NCBI GenBank assembly: GCA_963971535.1
Contig: OZ020589.1
Span: 74,855,811 to 74,919,810 of the forward strand
Source: Notolepis coatsorum
Taxonomy: Eukaryota > Chordata > Actinopteri > Aulopiformes > Paralepididae
Reading direction: 5' to 3'
Length of the DNA: 64,000 nt
The notes under the pieces were generated by a model. That model saw nothing but the letters and a program-made list of their open reading frames with translations. It did no database searches and was not told the DNA's origin. Below are positions 11,146 through 21,185 of the stretch, piece after piece. The translations under genes were made by a program, and so were the position numbers. Every line of letters starts with the position of its first letter. Positions within the stretch are counted from its first letter, which is position 1.

Positions 11146-11874
11146 TGTTACATCCCAATGTATATATTCCCCAGTGTGTGTCTCCATGTGTGTGTGTTCT
11201 CCATTTTGTTTCCTCCCTCCAGCCATTGTTCCCTTCACCATTGGTCAATTCTTCCATTATTGCAATACAGCACCGATTGGTGGATGGCTTTCCAGACACC
11301 AACACTCAATCCACACCACCCAATCATGGATCACCCCACACCTGTTAAAACATGGCTTCTCACTTCAGTCTTTCTCTCTCTCTGGCATGAGGCTAGGCCT
11401 GTTGTGATTTTGGTAAACCTGTAACTTTGACAGTATTGCATTTCGTTTATTGGCCTTTGGTGCTTAGTAGTAATTTCCTTGTGTGTGTATGGCCACAGAG
11501 AGAGCATTGTTAGTTATAGTTTGTTTTTGTATATATTCTGCCTTTGTTTCTGTATAATTAATGTGTTTTTCTCTCTTTCTCAGGAAGCACAGATGGGGTG
11601 AGCTGCCATTTCCTTTGGACATTGTTTTCTCCTGTTTTGGTTAGGTAAGAGTAGTTTAGGTAATGTAATCTCTTTTACCATAGATTAGATTGTGTTTATT
11701 TGGAGTATAGTGGTGTTTGTTTGTTGCTTTGGCCTGGGCTCACCCCTGAGCTACATGTGCTTCCTTTGCATTTACCAATAAATATCATTGTTGTTTACAA
11801 ACGTGGTCCATCTTTTCTGTCAACCAACTGTTATGTTACAGCCCTTTACCCTTAGACTCACAGGGGTCGTAACA
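11146..11874 (+). repeat. E3 5' LTR
   Basis: 729 bp, the same length as its 3' partner and identical to it except at one base seen by eye. It contains CT-rich stretches and an AATAAATATC near 11778. Confidence 0.9.
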
Positions 11875-12007
11875 TAAATGGGGGCTCGTCCGGGATCTTG
11901 TAACCCGTGTTCAATTGTTGGTTGATGGATTTGGTGAACTGTGTTTGTTTACACTTGTATAGTTATTAATTAATTTGTGTAAAAATGGCATTTGTGTAAA
12001 AAAAATA

Positions 12008-14884
12008 ATGGCAGTTAGTACTTTTGATCTGGGGAAATTCTTGAGCAATCCTACTTGGGAAGCGCTAGATAGCTGCCGCAAGGCAGACTTAGTGGAGATT
12101 GCCACACATCTTAAACTCTCGGTTCAACAAAAGCATCTTAAGCAGGATATCAGGTGTCTTGTGGTAGATAAGCTGTTGGAGCAGGGGACGCTTGTTTTAC
12201 CTGCGGTCTCTGATGAACATGCAAGTCCTCCTGGTGAACCTACGGAAGCACAGCCTTCTGAGGAGCAAGCCCATGGTGCTGAAAAGGCAGGTGTGAATGT
12301 CACATTGCCACATTTTCACTTGACCTCTCCTGTGTCAACTGGGTCTCGAGAAGGGACCCAGGTCAAGGTTAGAATAGCACGTCTCCAGATGGAGGCTCAG
12401 GAGAAGGCACAAGCACGTGAGGCGGAGTATCGGCTTCGTAGAATGGAGCTTGAGGCAGAAAATGAAAGGGCTGTTAACATTCGTAGGTTGGAGCTTGAGC
12501 ATGAAGTGGAAAAAGAGCTCAGACTGCGGAGGTTGGAGCTGGAAGTCCTAAGGAGTGAATCCAACTCTGCTACACCGACTCCTCCACAAGGCCCGGGTAT
12601 GTCCTCCTCCACAGCTTATTCATCACACACTTTTGATATAAGTAAACACATTGCTTTGGTGCCTCCGTTCCGAGAGACAGAAGTTGATACTTATTTTAAT
12701 GTGTTTGAGCGTATTGCTGCTTCATTACGCTGGCCAAGAGAGGTCTGGCCTTTGTTGCTTCAATGCAAATTGACTGGTAAAGCCCAAGAGGTTTGTTCAA
12801 CACTTTCCCTAGAAGATAGTTTACTGTATGATACTGTGAAGGCTGCCATCCTTCGTGCATATGAGCTTGTGCCCGAAGCTTATAGGCAGAGGTTTCGCAG
12901 TCACAAGAGAGCTGTCAACCAGACCTTTGTAGAGTTTGCTAGAGAGAAGGGAACTCTCTTTGATAAATGGTGTGCAGCAAGCAAGGCCTCAGATCTTAAC
13001 TCTCTCAGAGAACTCATTCTATTAGAAGAGTTTAAGAATCGTTTGCCAGAGCGTATTGTAATTTACCTGAGTGAGCAGAAAGTGTCCACTCTGCAGCAGG
13101 CTGCTGTATTAGCTGATGAGTTTGCGCTAACCCATAAAACTGTGTTTGTAGATAGGCGTGACTCGTTTCTCCCCCATGATTTCTCTCAGAAACATTCTGT
13201 CCCCAACCATTCAGAATTCACACACCCCCGACCAAAAATGTCACCTCCACGCTCAAAAGAGGAGCGGACATGTTACTACTGTCATAAATCTGGTCATGTT
13301 ATTTCTGACTGTTTAACATTGAGACGTAAGCAGCAACCGTCCTCTCAGAACTTTAGACAACCCAAAGGGGTTGGTCTGATTAAAATGGCACCTGATTCCG
13401 ATCAACAGATGCACAATGATCAGGATGTTCTCGATCCTTGTTTCAGGCCATTTACTTCCAAGGGTTTAGTTTCCTTGACAGGGGATCCAAAAGATCAGTG
13501 TACAGTTCAGATCTTACGAGATACTGGAGCCTCACAATCCTTTATCCTCTCTGATGTACTACCTCTGTCTGAGAAATCTTCCTGTGGTTCTAGTGTCCTA
13601 GTTCAAGGTATTGAGATGGGTTTCGTGCCAGCCCCGTTACACTGTATTCATGTACAATCTGATTTGGTCACTGGTTTCTTTAAAATAGGGGTGAGACCTT
13701 CCTTGCCAGTTAAAGGCATTTCCTTTATCATGGGAAATGATTTAGCTGGAGGACAGGTGAACGCTGTGCTGGAAGTGTTGGATCACCCAGACACAGATTC
13801 TCTGCCTGATGACTTGTCACAGAACTTCCCTGAAGTTTTTTCTGCAAGTGTTGTCACTCGGGCTCAATTGAAAAAGAGAGGTGATGAAATTAATTTGTCT
13901 GACTCTGTTTTTGCTTCAGCCTTTGTCAGGGAGGAGTTGCTGGCTCCAACTTCTGATACCGCTGACAAACCACCGACTCATAGTAAGGTACCCCCACAGA
14001 CAACTGTAACTAGTTCCGACGCATTGAAGTTACCCGTTACTCGTGAAATGCTAATTACTGCCCAGAAGGCTGACCCTTCTCTTGCAAAATGTTTCTCTTC
14101 TCTTGAAACAGAACAGAGGAGAGAGTTGCATTCTTATTTTGTGGATGAAGGAGTTTTGATGCGTACATGGAGGTCCCATGGTACTAGACTGGCAGAGCAT
14201 GCACAATCGGAGATAGGGCTACCAGATCAGGTACCAGACTGGAGCACTGTTTATCAGATTGTTGTCCCTGCAGTTTATCGTCAGCATGTACTGTTCTTGG
14301 CCCATGACCACCCTTGGTCTGGACACTTGGGAGTCACTAAAACATACAACAGAATACTTCAACATTTCTTTTGGCCCGGTTTGAAGTCCGATGTAGCACA
14401 GTACTGTCGTACCTGTAGTACTTGTCAGATCACCGGAAAGCCAAACCAGGTAATTCCACCTGCTCCCCTCTGTCCTATACCAGCGGTCGGTGAACCATTT
14501 GAACATGTCATAGTTGACTGTGTTGGTCCGTTGCCAAGGACCAAAGCCGGCAATCAGTTTTTGTTGACAATAATGTGTACTGCCAACCGTTTCCCTGAGG
14601 CTATACCTCTTCGCAAAATTACAGCTCCTGTAATAATCAAGGCTGTCGACTTGTCTGTTGCTGTCGACTCGTTGTCTGTTGCTGTTGACTCGTTGTCTGT
14701 TGCTGTCGACTCGTTCTACTGTATGTTGCTGTCGACTTGTTCTATTTTGCTGTCGACTCGGTCTATGTTGCTGTCGACTCTGTCTATGTTGCTGTCGACT
14801 CGTTCTATGTTGCTGTCGACTCAGTCTCTCTTGCCGTCAACTCGTTCTGTCATTGTTGACCCGTGTGGTTGTACCAACTGCTAG
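12008..14884 (+). CDS. E3 gag-protease-integrase polyprotein (fossil element ORF)
   Basis: An open frame runs from 11975. The start at 12008 (MAVSTFDLGKFL) is preferred because E2 begins in the same way (MAASAFVFEAF). A Glu/Arg-rich coiled-coil-like stretch lies at about residues 125-190. The capsid includes YELVPEAYRQRFR and ELILLEEFKNRLPE. The knuckle CYYCHKSGHVISDC follows, then protease DTGASQSF. The integrase zinc-binding part has HDHPWSGHLGVTKTY and CRTCSTCQ, and the core start has VIVDCVGPLPR. The integrase frame then runs into a repetitive VDSLSVA segment (14643-14860). Capsid, protease and integrase similarity is strong; RT is not seen in this copy. Confidence 0.8.
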   Translation: MAVSTFDLGKFLSNPTWEALDSCRKADLVEIATHLKLSVQQKHLKQDIRCLVVDKLLEQGTLVLPAVSDEHASPPGEPTEAQPSEEQAHGAEKAGVNVTLPHFHLTSPVSTGSREGTQVKVRIARLQMEAQEKAQAREAEYRLRRMELEAENERAVNIRRLELEHEVEKELRLRRLELEVLRSESNSATPTPPQGPGMSSSTAYSSHTFDISKHIALVPPFRETEVDTYFNVFERIAASLRWPREVWPLLLQCKLTGKAQEVCSTLSLEDSLLYDTVKAAILRAYELVPEAYRQRFRSHKRAVNQTFVEFAREKGTLFDKWCAASKASDLNSLRELILLEEFKNRLPERIVIYLSEQKVSTLQQAAVLADEFALTHKTVFVDRRDSFLPHDFSQKHSVPNHSEFTHPRPKMSPPRSKEERTCYYCHKSGHVISDCLTLRRKQQPSSQNFRQPKGVGLIKMAPDSDQQMHNDQDVLDPCFRPFTSKGLVSLTGDPKDQCTVQILRDTGASQSFILSDVLPLSEKSSCGSSVLVQGIEMGFVPAPLHCIHVQSDLVTGFFKIGVRPSLPVKGISFIMGNDLAGGQVNAVLEVLDHPDTDSLPDDLSQNFPEVFSASVVTRAQLKKRGDEINLSDSVFASAFVREELLAPTSDTADKPPTHSKVPPQTTVTSSDALKLPVTREMLITAQKADPSLAKCFSSLETEQRRELHSYFVDEGVLMRTWRSHGTRLAEHAQSEIGLPDQVPDWSTVYQIVVPAVYRQHVLFLAHDHPWSGHLGVTKTYNRILQHFFWPGLKSDVAQYCRTCSTCQITGKPNQVIPPAPLCPIPAVGEPFEHVIVDCVGPLPRTKAGNQFLLTIMCTANRFPEAIPLRKITAPVIIKAVDLSVAVDSLSVAVDSLSVAVDSFYCMLLSTCSILLSTRSMLLSTLSMLLSTRSMLLSTQSLLPSTRSVIVDPCGCTNC
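14643..14866 (+). repeat. 21-bp minisatellite inside the E3 ORF
   Basis: About ten tandem copies of a 21-bp unit (GTCGACTCGTTCTATGTTGCT and variants). Because 21 is a multiple of three, most copies keep one frame and encode VDSLSVA or LLSTRSM-type repeats. The unit is absent from E2. Confidence 0.85.
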
Positions 14885-15009
14885 TTTTTTTCATAGCTCT
14901 TTGTTTTGGAGTACATGTTATCTCGGGGATGTTATCTCGTTGTTAAAAAGAAAAAAAAATGTTTAGTTGGTGTTAGGTGTCAAACATGTTTTTGTCTTAT
15001 GTATGGGGG

Positions 15010-15738
15010 TGTTACATCCCAATGTATATATTCCCCAGTGTGTGTCTCCATGTGTGTGTGTTCTCCATTTTGTTTCCTCCCTCCAGCCATTGTTCCCTTC
15101 ACCATTGGTCAATTCTTCCATTATTGCAATACAGCACCGATTGGTGGATGGCTTTCCAGACACCAACACTCAATCCACACCACCCAATCATGGATCACCC
15201 CACACCTGTTAAAACATGGCTTCTCACTTCAGTCTTTCTCTCTCTCTGGCATGAGGCTAGGCCTGTTGTGATTTTGGTAAACCTGTAACTTTGACAGTAT
15301 TGCATTTTGTTTATTGGCCTTTGGTGCTTAGTAGTAATTTCCTTGTGTGTGTATGGCCACAGAGAGAGCATTGTTAGTTATAGTTTGTTTTTGTATATAT
15401 TCTGCCTTTGTTTCTGTATAATTAATGTGTTTTTCTCTCTTTCTCAGGAAGCACAGATGGGGTGAGCTGCCATTTCCTTTGGACATTGTTTTCTCCTGTT
15501 TTGGTTAGGTAAGAGTAGTTTAGGTAATGTAATCTCTTTTACCATAGATTAGATTGTGTTTATTTGGAGTATAGTGGTGTTTGTTTGTTGCTTTGGCCTG
15601 GGCTCACCCCTGAGCTACATGTGCTTCCTTTGCATTTACCAATAAATATCATTGTTGTTTACAAACGTGGTCCATCTTTTCTGTCAACCAACTGTTATGT
15701 TACAGCCCTTTACCCTTAGACTCACAGGGGTCGTAACA
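15010..15738 (+). repeat. E3 3' LTR
   Basis: 729 bp. It begins TGTTACATCCC after a GGGGG-ending purine stretch and ends GTCGTAACA against the remainder of the E2 LTR (TTTGTCCTCCC). Confidence 0.9.
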
Positions 15739-16005
15739 TTTGTCCTCCCATACATTTTCCCCTTTGTGTGTGTGTGGGTTGAAATCCCCACCGACGACAT
15801 CCCCTTTTCCCTTTGGGAAAAGGGCCGTGGGTTGAAACCCCCACTATACAATAAAACCTGATTTACCATTTGAAAACGTCTTTGTTTACTATCTGCCTAC
15901 CCGGGACTGTTTGAGAAGCATTTTTCTACTGAGGGGGTTGTTTTTGCTCATGTACCACCTGCCCAGTTACTATCTTGTATGGTCGATAGACCTCTGTACA
16001 TGACA
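15739..16005 (+). repeat. E2 3' LTR, second part
   Basis: Continues the E2 LTR from TTTGTCCTCCC to GTACATGACA. It is followed by the duplicated target GTCAT and then the LINE. Confidence 0.88.
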
Positions 16006-16033
16006 GTCATAAATGTATAGATGTAGCAGTACT

Positions 16034-16496
16034 AAGGGCGGCTACGTGGCGTAGTGGGCAAGGCGCTCGCCACGAAATGCTGGAGACACTGGGCTCGTCA
16101 GTTGCTTTCAGTTTAGCTGGTCGTCCGTACTAATACACATTGGCCGTATTAGGGGGTGGGAAACTGATGGGTGGGGATCGGGCGTTGTGGACAGCGACTC
16201 CTACAGGTCGGTTGGTGCGCCTGCGCAGTAGAATCAGGAAGTGTCGGGGGCAGCATGAGCCTCCCACGCGTTACTCCTCGCCACTGAGAGATCGAGCTGC
16301 GCAGGTGAAAAGATGCGACTGCTGTTACCTCAAGTACCGGAGGGGACTTGTGCTATGTATGACTTAGTCCACATTGCAGCCGGCTTGTGGGAGGCAAGAA
16401 ACAGCGTCCGTGACAGGGGAGGGTTGAATTGGATGATACGAAAATTGGGATGGGAGAAAATATAGAAAAATGGGAGAAAAAGTGGATCAAAAAAAG
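16034..16496 (+). mobile_element. tRNA-derived SINE, 463 bp, 14-bp target duplication
   Basis: The head GGGCGGCTACGTGGCGTAGT has an A-box-like start as in tRNA genes, and the end is A-rich (GGATCAAAAAAAG). The exact 14-base repeat GATGTAGCAGTACT flanks it (16020-16033 and 16497-16510). Sister copies lie at 57302-57762 and, inverted, 61391-61811; the 57.3-kb copy has the better B box. Presumed trans-mobilised by a LINE. Confidence 0.88.
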
Positions 16497-16690
16497 GATG
16501 TAGCAGTACTGTCTATCTGTATGTCGTGTGTGTCATATGATGAATTGAAAATGGGGGACCCTGATGGAAACAAGACGAAAGTCTTTCTCAGGTCTGCATC
16601 CTCTTAACAATTGTATGTATTGAGCTGTACTGTACCCATTCTGCAATCTGTTAATAAACTTTTCAATCAATCAATCAATCAATCAATCAA

Positions 16691-17795
16691 ATACAATAAA
16701 ATGGGCAGGGGCAAGCCTTGGCAGGGGAAGCCACGACAGGCTCAAGCCTTCACACACCACCTGGAAGAAACAGATGAGCAGCGTGTGCATACAACATGTT
16801 CGGGGTGGGGATAGATGAGGAGCCACCTGAACCCTATTATGCCACCATCACTGTCAAGGGACAGGATGTAAAGTTTGAGATTGACTCAGGGGCTACTGCA
16901 TTGGTCATCAGTGAGGAGACCTACAGGAAGTCATGGGGGTCTAACCTACCACCCAGCCCATCAAAGCTCAGGCTCAGGACATACACAGGTCAGCCCATAC
17001 CTCATATAAGAGTGCTATATGTGGACATTTTAGCAGGGAATCAGAAGGCAAAGGCCAGGCTGGTTATAGCTAAGGGGGGGGGGACCAAGTCTTTTGGGCC
17101 ATGATTGGCTAAGGAAAATTAAGCTAAACTGGCATAACGTTAAATATGTGCACATGACAGACACGACAGTGGACAACCTGCATCGGTACAGTGATGTTTT
17201 CAGGGACGAGCTGGGCACACTGAAGGGGGTAATGGTGAAACTCCATGTTGACCCTGAGGCTGCCCCAAGGTTTTTAAAGCCTACGTCGGTGCCGTATGCG
17301 ATGAAGGTCAAAGTGGAGGAGGAGCTGGAACGTTTGCAGAAGCAAGACATCATTGAACCCGTCCAGTTCTCAAGGTGGGCGGCTCCCATTGTCCCAGTCC
17401 TGAAAGAGGATAATACAGCACACATATGTGGAGACTACAAGGTGACGGTAAATCAGGTCTCTAAGCTGGAGGAGTATCCACTACCAAGAGTGGATGACCT
17501 GTTTGCAACCTTGTCAGGGGGTAAGCTTTTCACAAAGCTAGACATGAGCCATGCTTACCAGCAACTGCAACTTGACGAAGAGTCAAGAGTATGTCACCAT
17601 CAACACTCACAAGGGCTTATTCAAATACAATCGCCTTGTGTTTGGAGTGGCATCCAGCCCCGCCATTTTTCAAAGAACAATGGACACGCTGTTACAGGGT
17701 ATCCCGCACGTAGCGGTATATCTGGATGATATCCTCATCACGGGGGCCATGGAGGTGGATCATCTGGCTAACCTAGCGCAGGTGTTGAAACGACT
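16691..17795 (+). pseudogene. E1 protease and reverse transcriptase region (fossil)
   Basis: The protease active-site region reads FEIDSGATALVIS. RT follows with KLDMSHAYQQLQL and the catalytic YLDDILITG block. The family is Ty3/Gypsy, of the K02A2.6-like pol type often found in fish. The region is interrupted by an antisense L2 LINE at 17796 and continues near 18950. Broken fossil, several breaks. Confidence 0.8.
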
Positions 17796-18955
17796 CTCAA
17801 GTCAAGTCAAGAGTTTTATTTGTCACGGCATACAAGTATACAATGAAATGCGGGTGGTCTTGCCCGCAACGATGTGCAATACAGTGGTACAACATGTAAT
17901 AGAATCCAATAAAAACAACATTGTGCAATAAACAGGTAACAGGTAACATGGTGTGACATCTCGGTATCTGTACATAGTTATTTACAGAGCATATAGGACA
18001 TGCTAGGTAGCTTTGGTAGTGCAATAGTGTTCAGTGGCACTCAATGTTCATTGTTCAAGGCTCCGATGGCCTGGGGGAAGAAGCTGAGCCTAAGCCTCTC
18101 TGTCCTAGTAGCTGGGGTTCGCAGGCGTCTGCCTGACCTCAGCAGCTGGAACAGGCTGTTATTGGGGTGGTGGGGGTCTTTCATTATTCTGCAGGCTCTG
18201 GATTTGCACCTCTTGTTGTATAGAACCTGCAGGGGAGGTAGTGCAATACCCGTGGTACGCTCGGCTGAGCGCACCACTCTCTGTAGGGCCTTCTTGTCCT
18301 GTGCCGTGCTGTTTCCATACCAGGCAGTGATGTTTCCGGTCAAGATGCTCTCTACAGCTCCTGAGTAGAAGGACTGGAGTATCTTCCCCGATACTCTGAA
18401 CTTCCTTAACTGTCTCAGGTGGTAGAGGCGCTGCTTCGCCTTCTTTACTACTGTGTCTATGTGTGTTGACCATGTCAGGTCCTCTGAGATGTGGACCCCC
18501 AGGTACTTAAAGCTGCTCACCCTGTCCACGGTAGCCCCGTTAATCATCAGTGGTGTGTGTGTCTCCTGCTGTCCTCTCCTATAATCCACGATCAGCTCCT
18601 TGGTTTTACCAATGTTCAGGAGCAGGCTGTTGTCCTGGCACCAGCGTTCCAGTACCTCAACCTCCTCCCGGTAGGCCTTCTCGTCGTTGTCCGAGATCAG
18701 CCCCACCACCACTGTGTCGTCTGCGAACTTCACTATGGAGTTGGAGCTGAACTTGGCCACACAGTCGTGTGTGTATAGCGAGTACAGCAGGGGGCTCAGA
18801 ACACAGCCCTGGGGGGACCCGATGCTCAGGGTGATGGTGTTGGAGGTCTGACCCCCCACCCTGACCGCCTGGGGTCTTTCACTCAGAAAGTCCAGTACCC
18901 AGGCGCTCAGAGCGGAGCTCAGACCCAGCTCGATCAGCTTGTCCACCAGTCTGGT
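17796..18955 (-). mobile_element. 5'-truncated L2 LINE inserted antisense into E1 pol
   Basis: On the minus strand an open frame of about 300 codons (18946-18041) runs from NTIVPTRLVDKL through [20 protein letters not shown], the catalytic [10 protein letters not shown] and the usual L2 C-terminus (SFFPQAIGALN). A 3' untranslated part follows and ends at 17796 in short CAAGT repeats (minus: CTTGACTTGACTTGAG). Truncation lies within the RT domain, so it was dead on insertion. No clear target duplication was recognised. Confidence 0.85.
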
Positions 18956-20850
18956 GGGGACTATGGTGTTGAACGCTGGACTGCGTTTGAAACGTGCAAA
19001 GTGTGTGTTCCTGGCACCGAGCGTGACCTACCTGGGACACAGGATAACAGCACAGGGGCTCAGCCTTTTGGAAGACAAGGTGAGAGCCATAAAGGAGGCC
19101 CCAAGCCCAAAGAGTGTCCATGAACTAAGATCGTTTTTGGGCATGGTGAATTATTATGGCAAGTTTCTGCCAGATTTATCAAAGGTGTTGGCCCCGCTGT
19201 ACAAGCTACTGCATATTGACACTAAGTGGGAGTGGAGTGGAGAGCAGCAGAGAGCTTTTAAGGAAGTGAAAGAGCTGCTCCAGTCTGCAAAGCTGCTCGT
19301 TCACTACTACCCAGACAAAGAGATCATCGTCTCGAGTGACGCTGCAGTGCTCTCACACATCATGGAGGATGGGGATGAGGAGCCTGTTGTTTTTGCTTTG
19401 CGTACCCTAACAGCAGCGGAAAAGGGGTACTTTCAGTTAGATAAAGAAGGTCTAGCTGTTGTTTTTGCTGTGAAGCATTTCCATCAATACCTATATGGAC
19501 GATATGGACGGGCATTCACTATCATGACGGACCATAAACCTCTGATGAGTTTGTTCAGTGAGACAAAATGCATCCCACTGCTGGCCTCAGCCAGGATACA
19601 GCGTTGGGTTCTCACACTGTCAGCCTACCAGTACAATATAGTGTTCAAAGGGGGCAAGGATAACGCAAATGCTGACGCGCTGAGTCGACTGCCGTTACCA
19701 GAGACACCCGCCGCTACATATGTGCCTACAACTGAGGCCGTATGCTAAACGCAAAACAGAACTGAGCCTGCAGGACGGCTGCATCTTCTGGGGGTCAAGG
19801 GTCATCGTACCGCCCCCAGGACGGTCACACGTTGTGGAGGAGATACATGAGACTCATCTAGGAGTCTCCAGGATGAAAAGCCTAGCGAGATTGTATGTCT
19901 GGTGGCCAAGAATGGACGATGATCTGGAGAGCAAGGTGAAATCATGCACACAGTGTCAGACGAATCAGAACAATCCACCACCTGCCCCGTTGCACCCATG
20001 GGAGTGGCCAGACCGCCCCTGGTCTAGGCTGCATGTAGACTTTGCAGGACCCTTTATGGGACAGATGTTTCTGATAATAGTAGACACACACTCAAAATGG
20101 ATCGAAGCCCATATCATGAGCAATATCACAGCCCCCACAACCATAGACCAACTCAGACAAGTGTTCGCAGTCCATGGGTTGCCAGACACCCTTGTCTCTG
20201 ATAATGGCCCGACATTCACCAGTGAACTATTCAGTGAATTTATGCAACAGAATGGCATCAATCACATTAAGACGGCGCCGTTCCACCCAGCCTCAAATGG
20301 TTTGGCTGAGCGGGCTGTTCAGACAGTGAAAGAGGAGTTAAAGAGGATGACAGGAGACTCTCTAAGCACTAGACTTTCACGTTTCCTGTTTACCTATCGC
20401 CTCACACCTCAAACGACAATGGCGCGCACACCAGCAGAGATACTGATGGGGCGTAGGCCCAAGGCAAGATTGGACTTGCTGCATCCAGACATGAAGGCGA
20501 AAGTACAGAGGAAGCAGGAGAAGCAGAGGAGCGACATGATCAGCATGCGAAAGAGAGACAATTAGAACCTGAGGACAAGGTCTATGTGAGAAACTTCAGT
20601 AATATCAACAAGCAACAGTGGCCTGGCGTTATTCTGAAACAGAGTGGCCCAGTCTCCTATGTTGTTAAAATGACTGATGGACGTGTTTTCCGTAGACACC
20701 AGGACCATGTACGCCTGCGTCACAAGTCACGACACAGTTTCAGAGACAGATCGCACAACGGTGGATACCCGTGTGGAACAGACTATTGGAGAATTATGTT
20801 CGCCAGTGAACTGTACCAGAGAGAGACTCACTAGGAGAGGTGTCTGTGTC
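18956..20850 (+). pseudogene. E1 RT end, RNase H and integrase region (fossil)
   Basis: RT resumes with LRLKRAKCVFLAPSVTYLGH and is followed by RNase H (VSSDAAVL, VFAVKHFHQYLYG, DHKPL). Integrase has the HHCC zinc part (HETHLGVSRMK and CTQCQ) and core residues in LHVDFAGPF, VSDNGPTFTS and NGLAERAVQTVKEEL. A C-terminal tail with WPGVILKQSGPVSYVV lies near 20610-20700. Order and motifs are those of Ty3/Gypsy. Broken fossil. Confidence 0.82.
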
Positions 20851-21185
20851 CCCAAGAGAAGTTGGACATTCCCACACGGACACTCAGACTCCTCTCATGC
20901 TCTCAACACCAGAGGCACCCAAACCTCACTCACCTGTGGTGTGTCCGAGGTCACCAGCAGTATTGCGCAGGTCACAGCATGATCGCACAGACTGAACATT
21001 TAACGAGACAGTTGTGAGAGTAATGACTGTTGGTAATAATGTTTTCAATTGCCTTATTTCGTATGCTGTTGCTAAGACATTTCTTGGTATATATATATTT
21101 TTGGAAAGTGTACAAGGGTAAGACACTACTGTTATTTTTGTATTGCATTGACATTTGTGAATGTTGGAATTTAAAGGGGGAGGGG

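Larger units (their letters stand above)
11146..15738 (+). mobile_element. E3: very young Gmr1-like Ty3/Gypsy element inside E2's 3' LTR
   Basis: Two 729-bp LTRs (11146-11874 and 15010-15738) begin TGTTACATCCC and end GGTCGTAACA. By eye they differ at a single base, so insertion was recent. The primer-binding site TGGGGGCTCGTCCGGGAT (11880 onward) is the tRNA-Pro type known from gammaretroviruses. Parts visible are SCAN-like gag, zinc knuckle, protease and the first part of integrase. No reverse transcriptase or RNase H is seen. Integrase directly after protease is the order known for Gmr1-like elements. The LTRs look whole; the interior is incomplete, with about one large break. Confidence 0.88.
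6810..16005 (+). mobile_element. E2: Gmr1-like Ty3/Gypsy element inserted in the LINE
   Basis: The 5' LTR is 6810-7537. The 3' LTR is 10691-11145 plus 15739-16005, split by E3. Flanking duplications are GTCAT at 6805-6809 and 16006-16010. After the 5' LTR comes TGGGGGCTCGTTAAG, a primer-binding site related to that of E3. The polypurine tract ATGGGGGAGG lies at 10681-10690. Parts visible are gag, zinc knuckle, protease and an integrase-tail-like segment; no reverse transcriptase is seen. The element is young: the LTRs show about five base differences plus a TG-repeat length difference. It is incomplete, with about one large break. Confidence 0.88.
4806..16690 (+). mobile_element. TCAA-tailed LINE inserted in E1, itself interrupted three times
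   Basis: LINE sequence is present at 4806-5629, 6645-6809, 16006-16033 and 16497-16690. The intervals hold a hAT (5630-6644), the E2 LTR element (6810-16005) and a SINE (16034-16496). The 3' end reads ...CTGTTAATAAACTTTTCAA and then TCAATCAATC repeats. The same 3' end recurs at 35180-35335 and, inverted, near 34055, 34250 and 56430. The 5' end is truncated to the last third of the reverse transcriptase ORF. Clade not settled; an I-like or related group is possible. Confidence 0.75.

Noticed and set aside
11880-11900. E3 as a gammaretrovirus because of its tRNA-Pro primer site
   Set aside because: Its gag, protease and integrase motifs are of Ty3/Gypsy (Gmr1-like) type and no envelope is seen.
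18491-18778. Plus-strand ORFs within the antisense L2 copy
   Set aside because: Shadows of the L2 reverse transcriptase frame on the minus strand.
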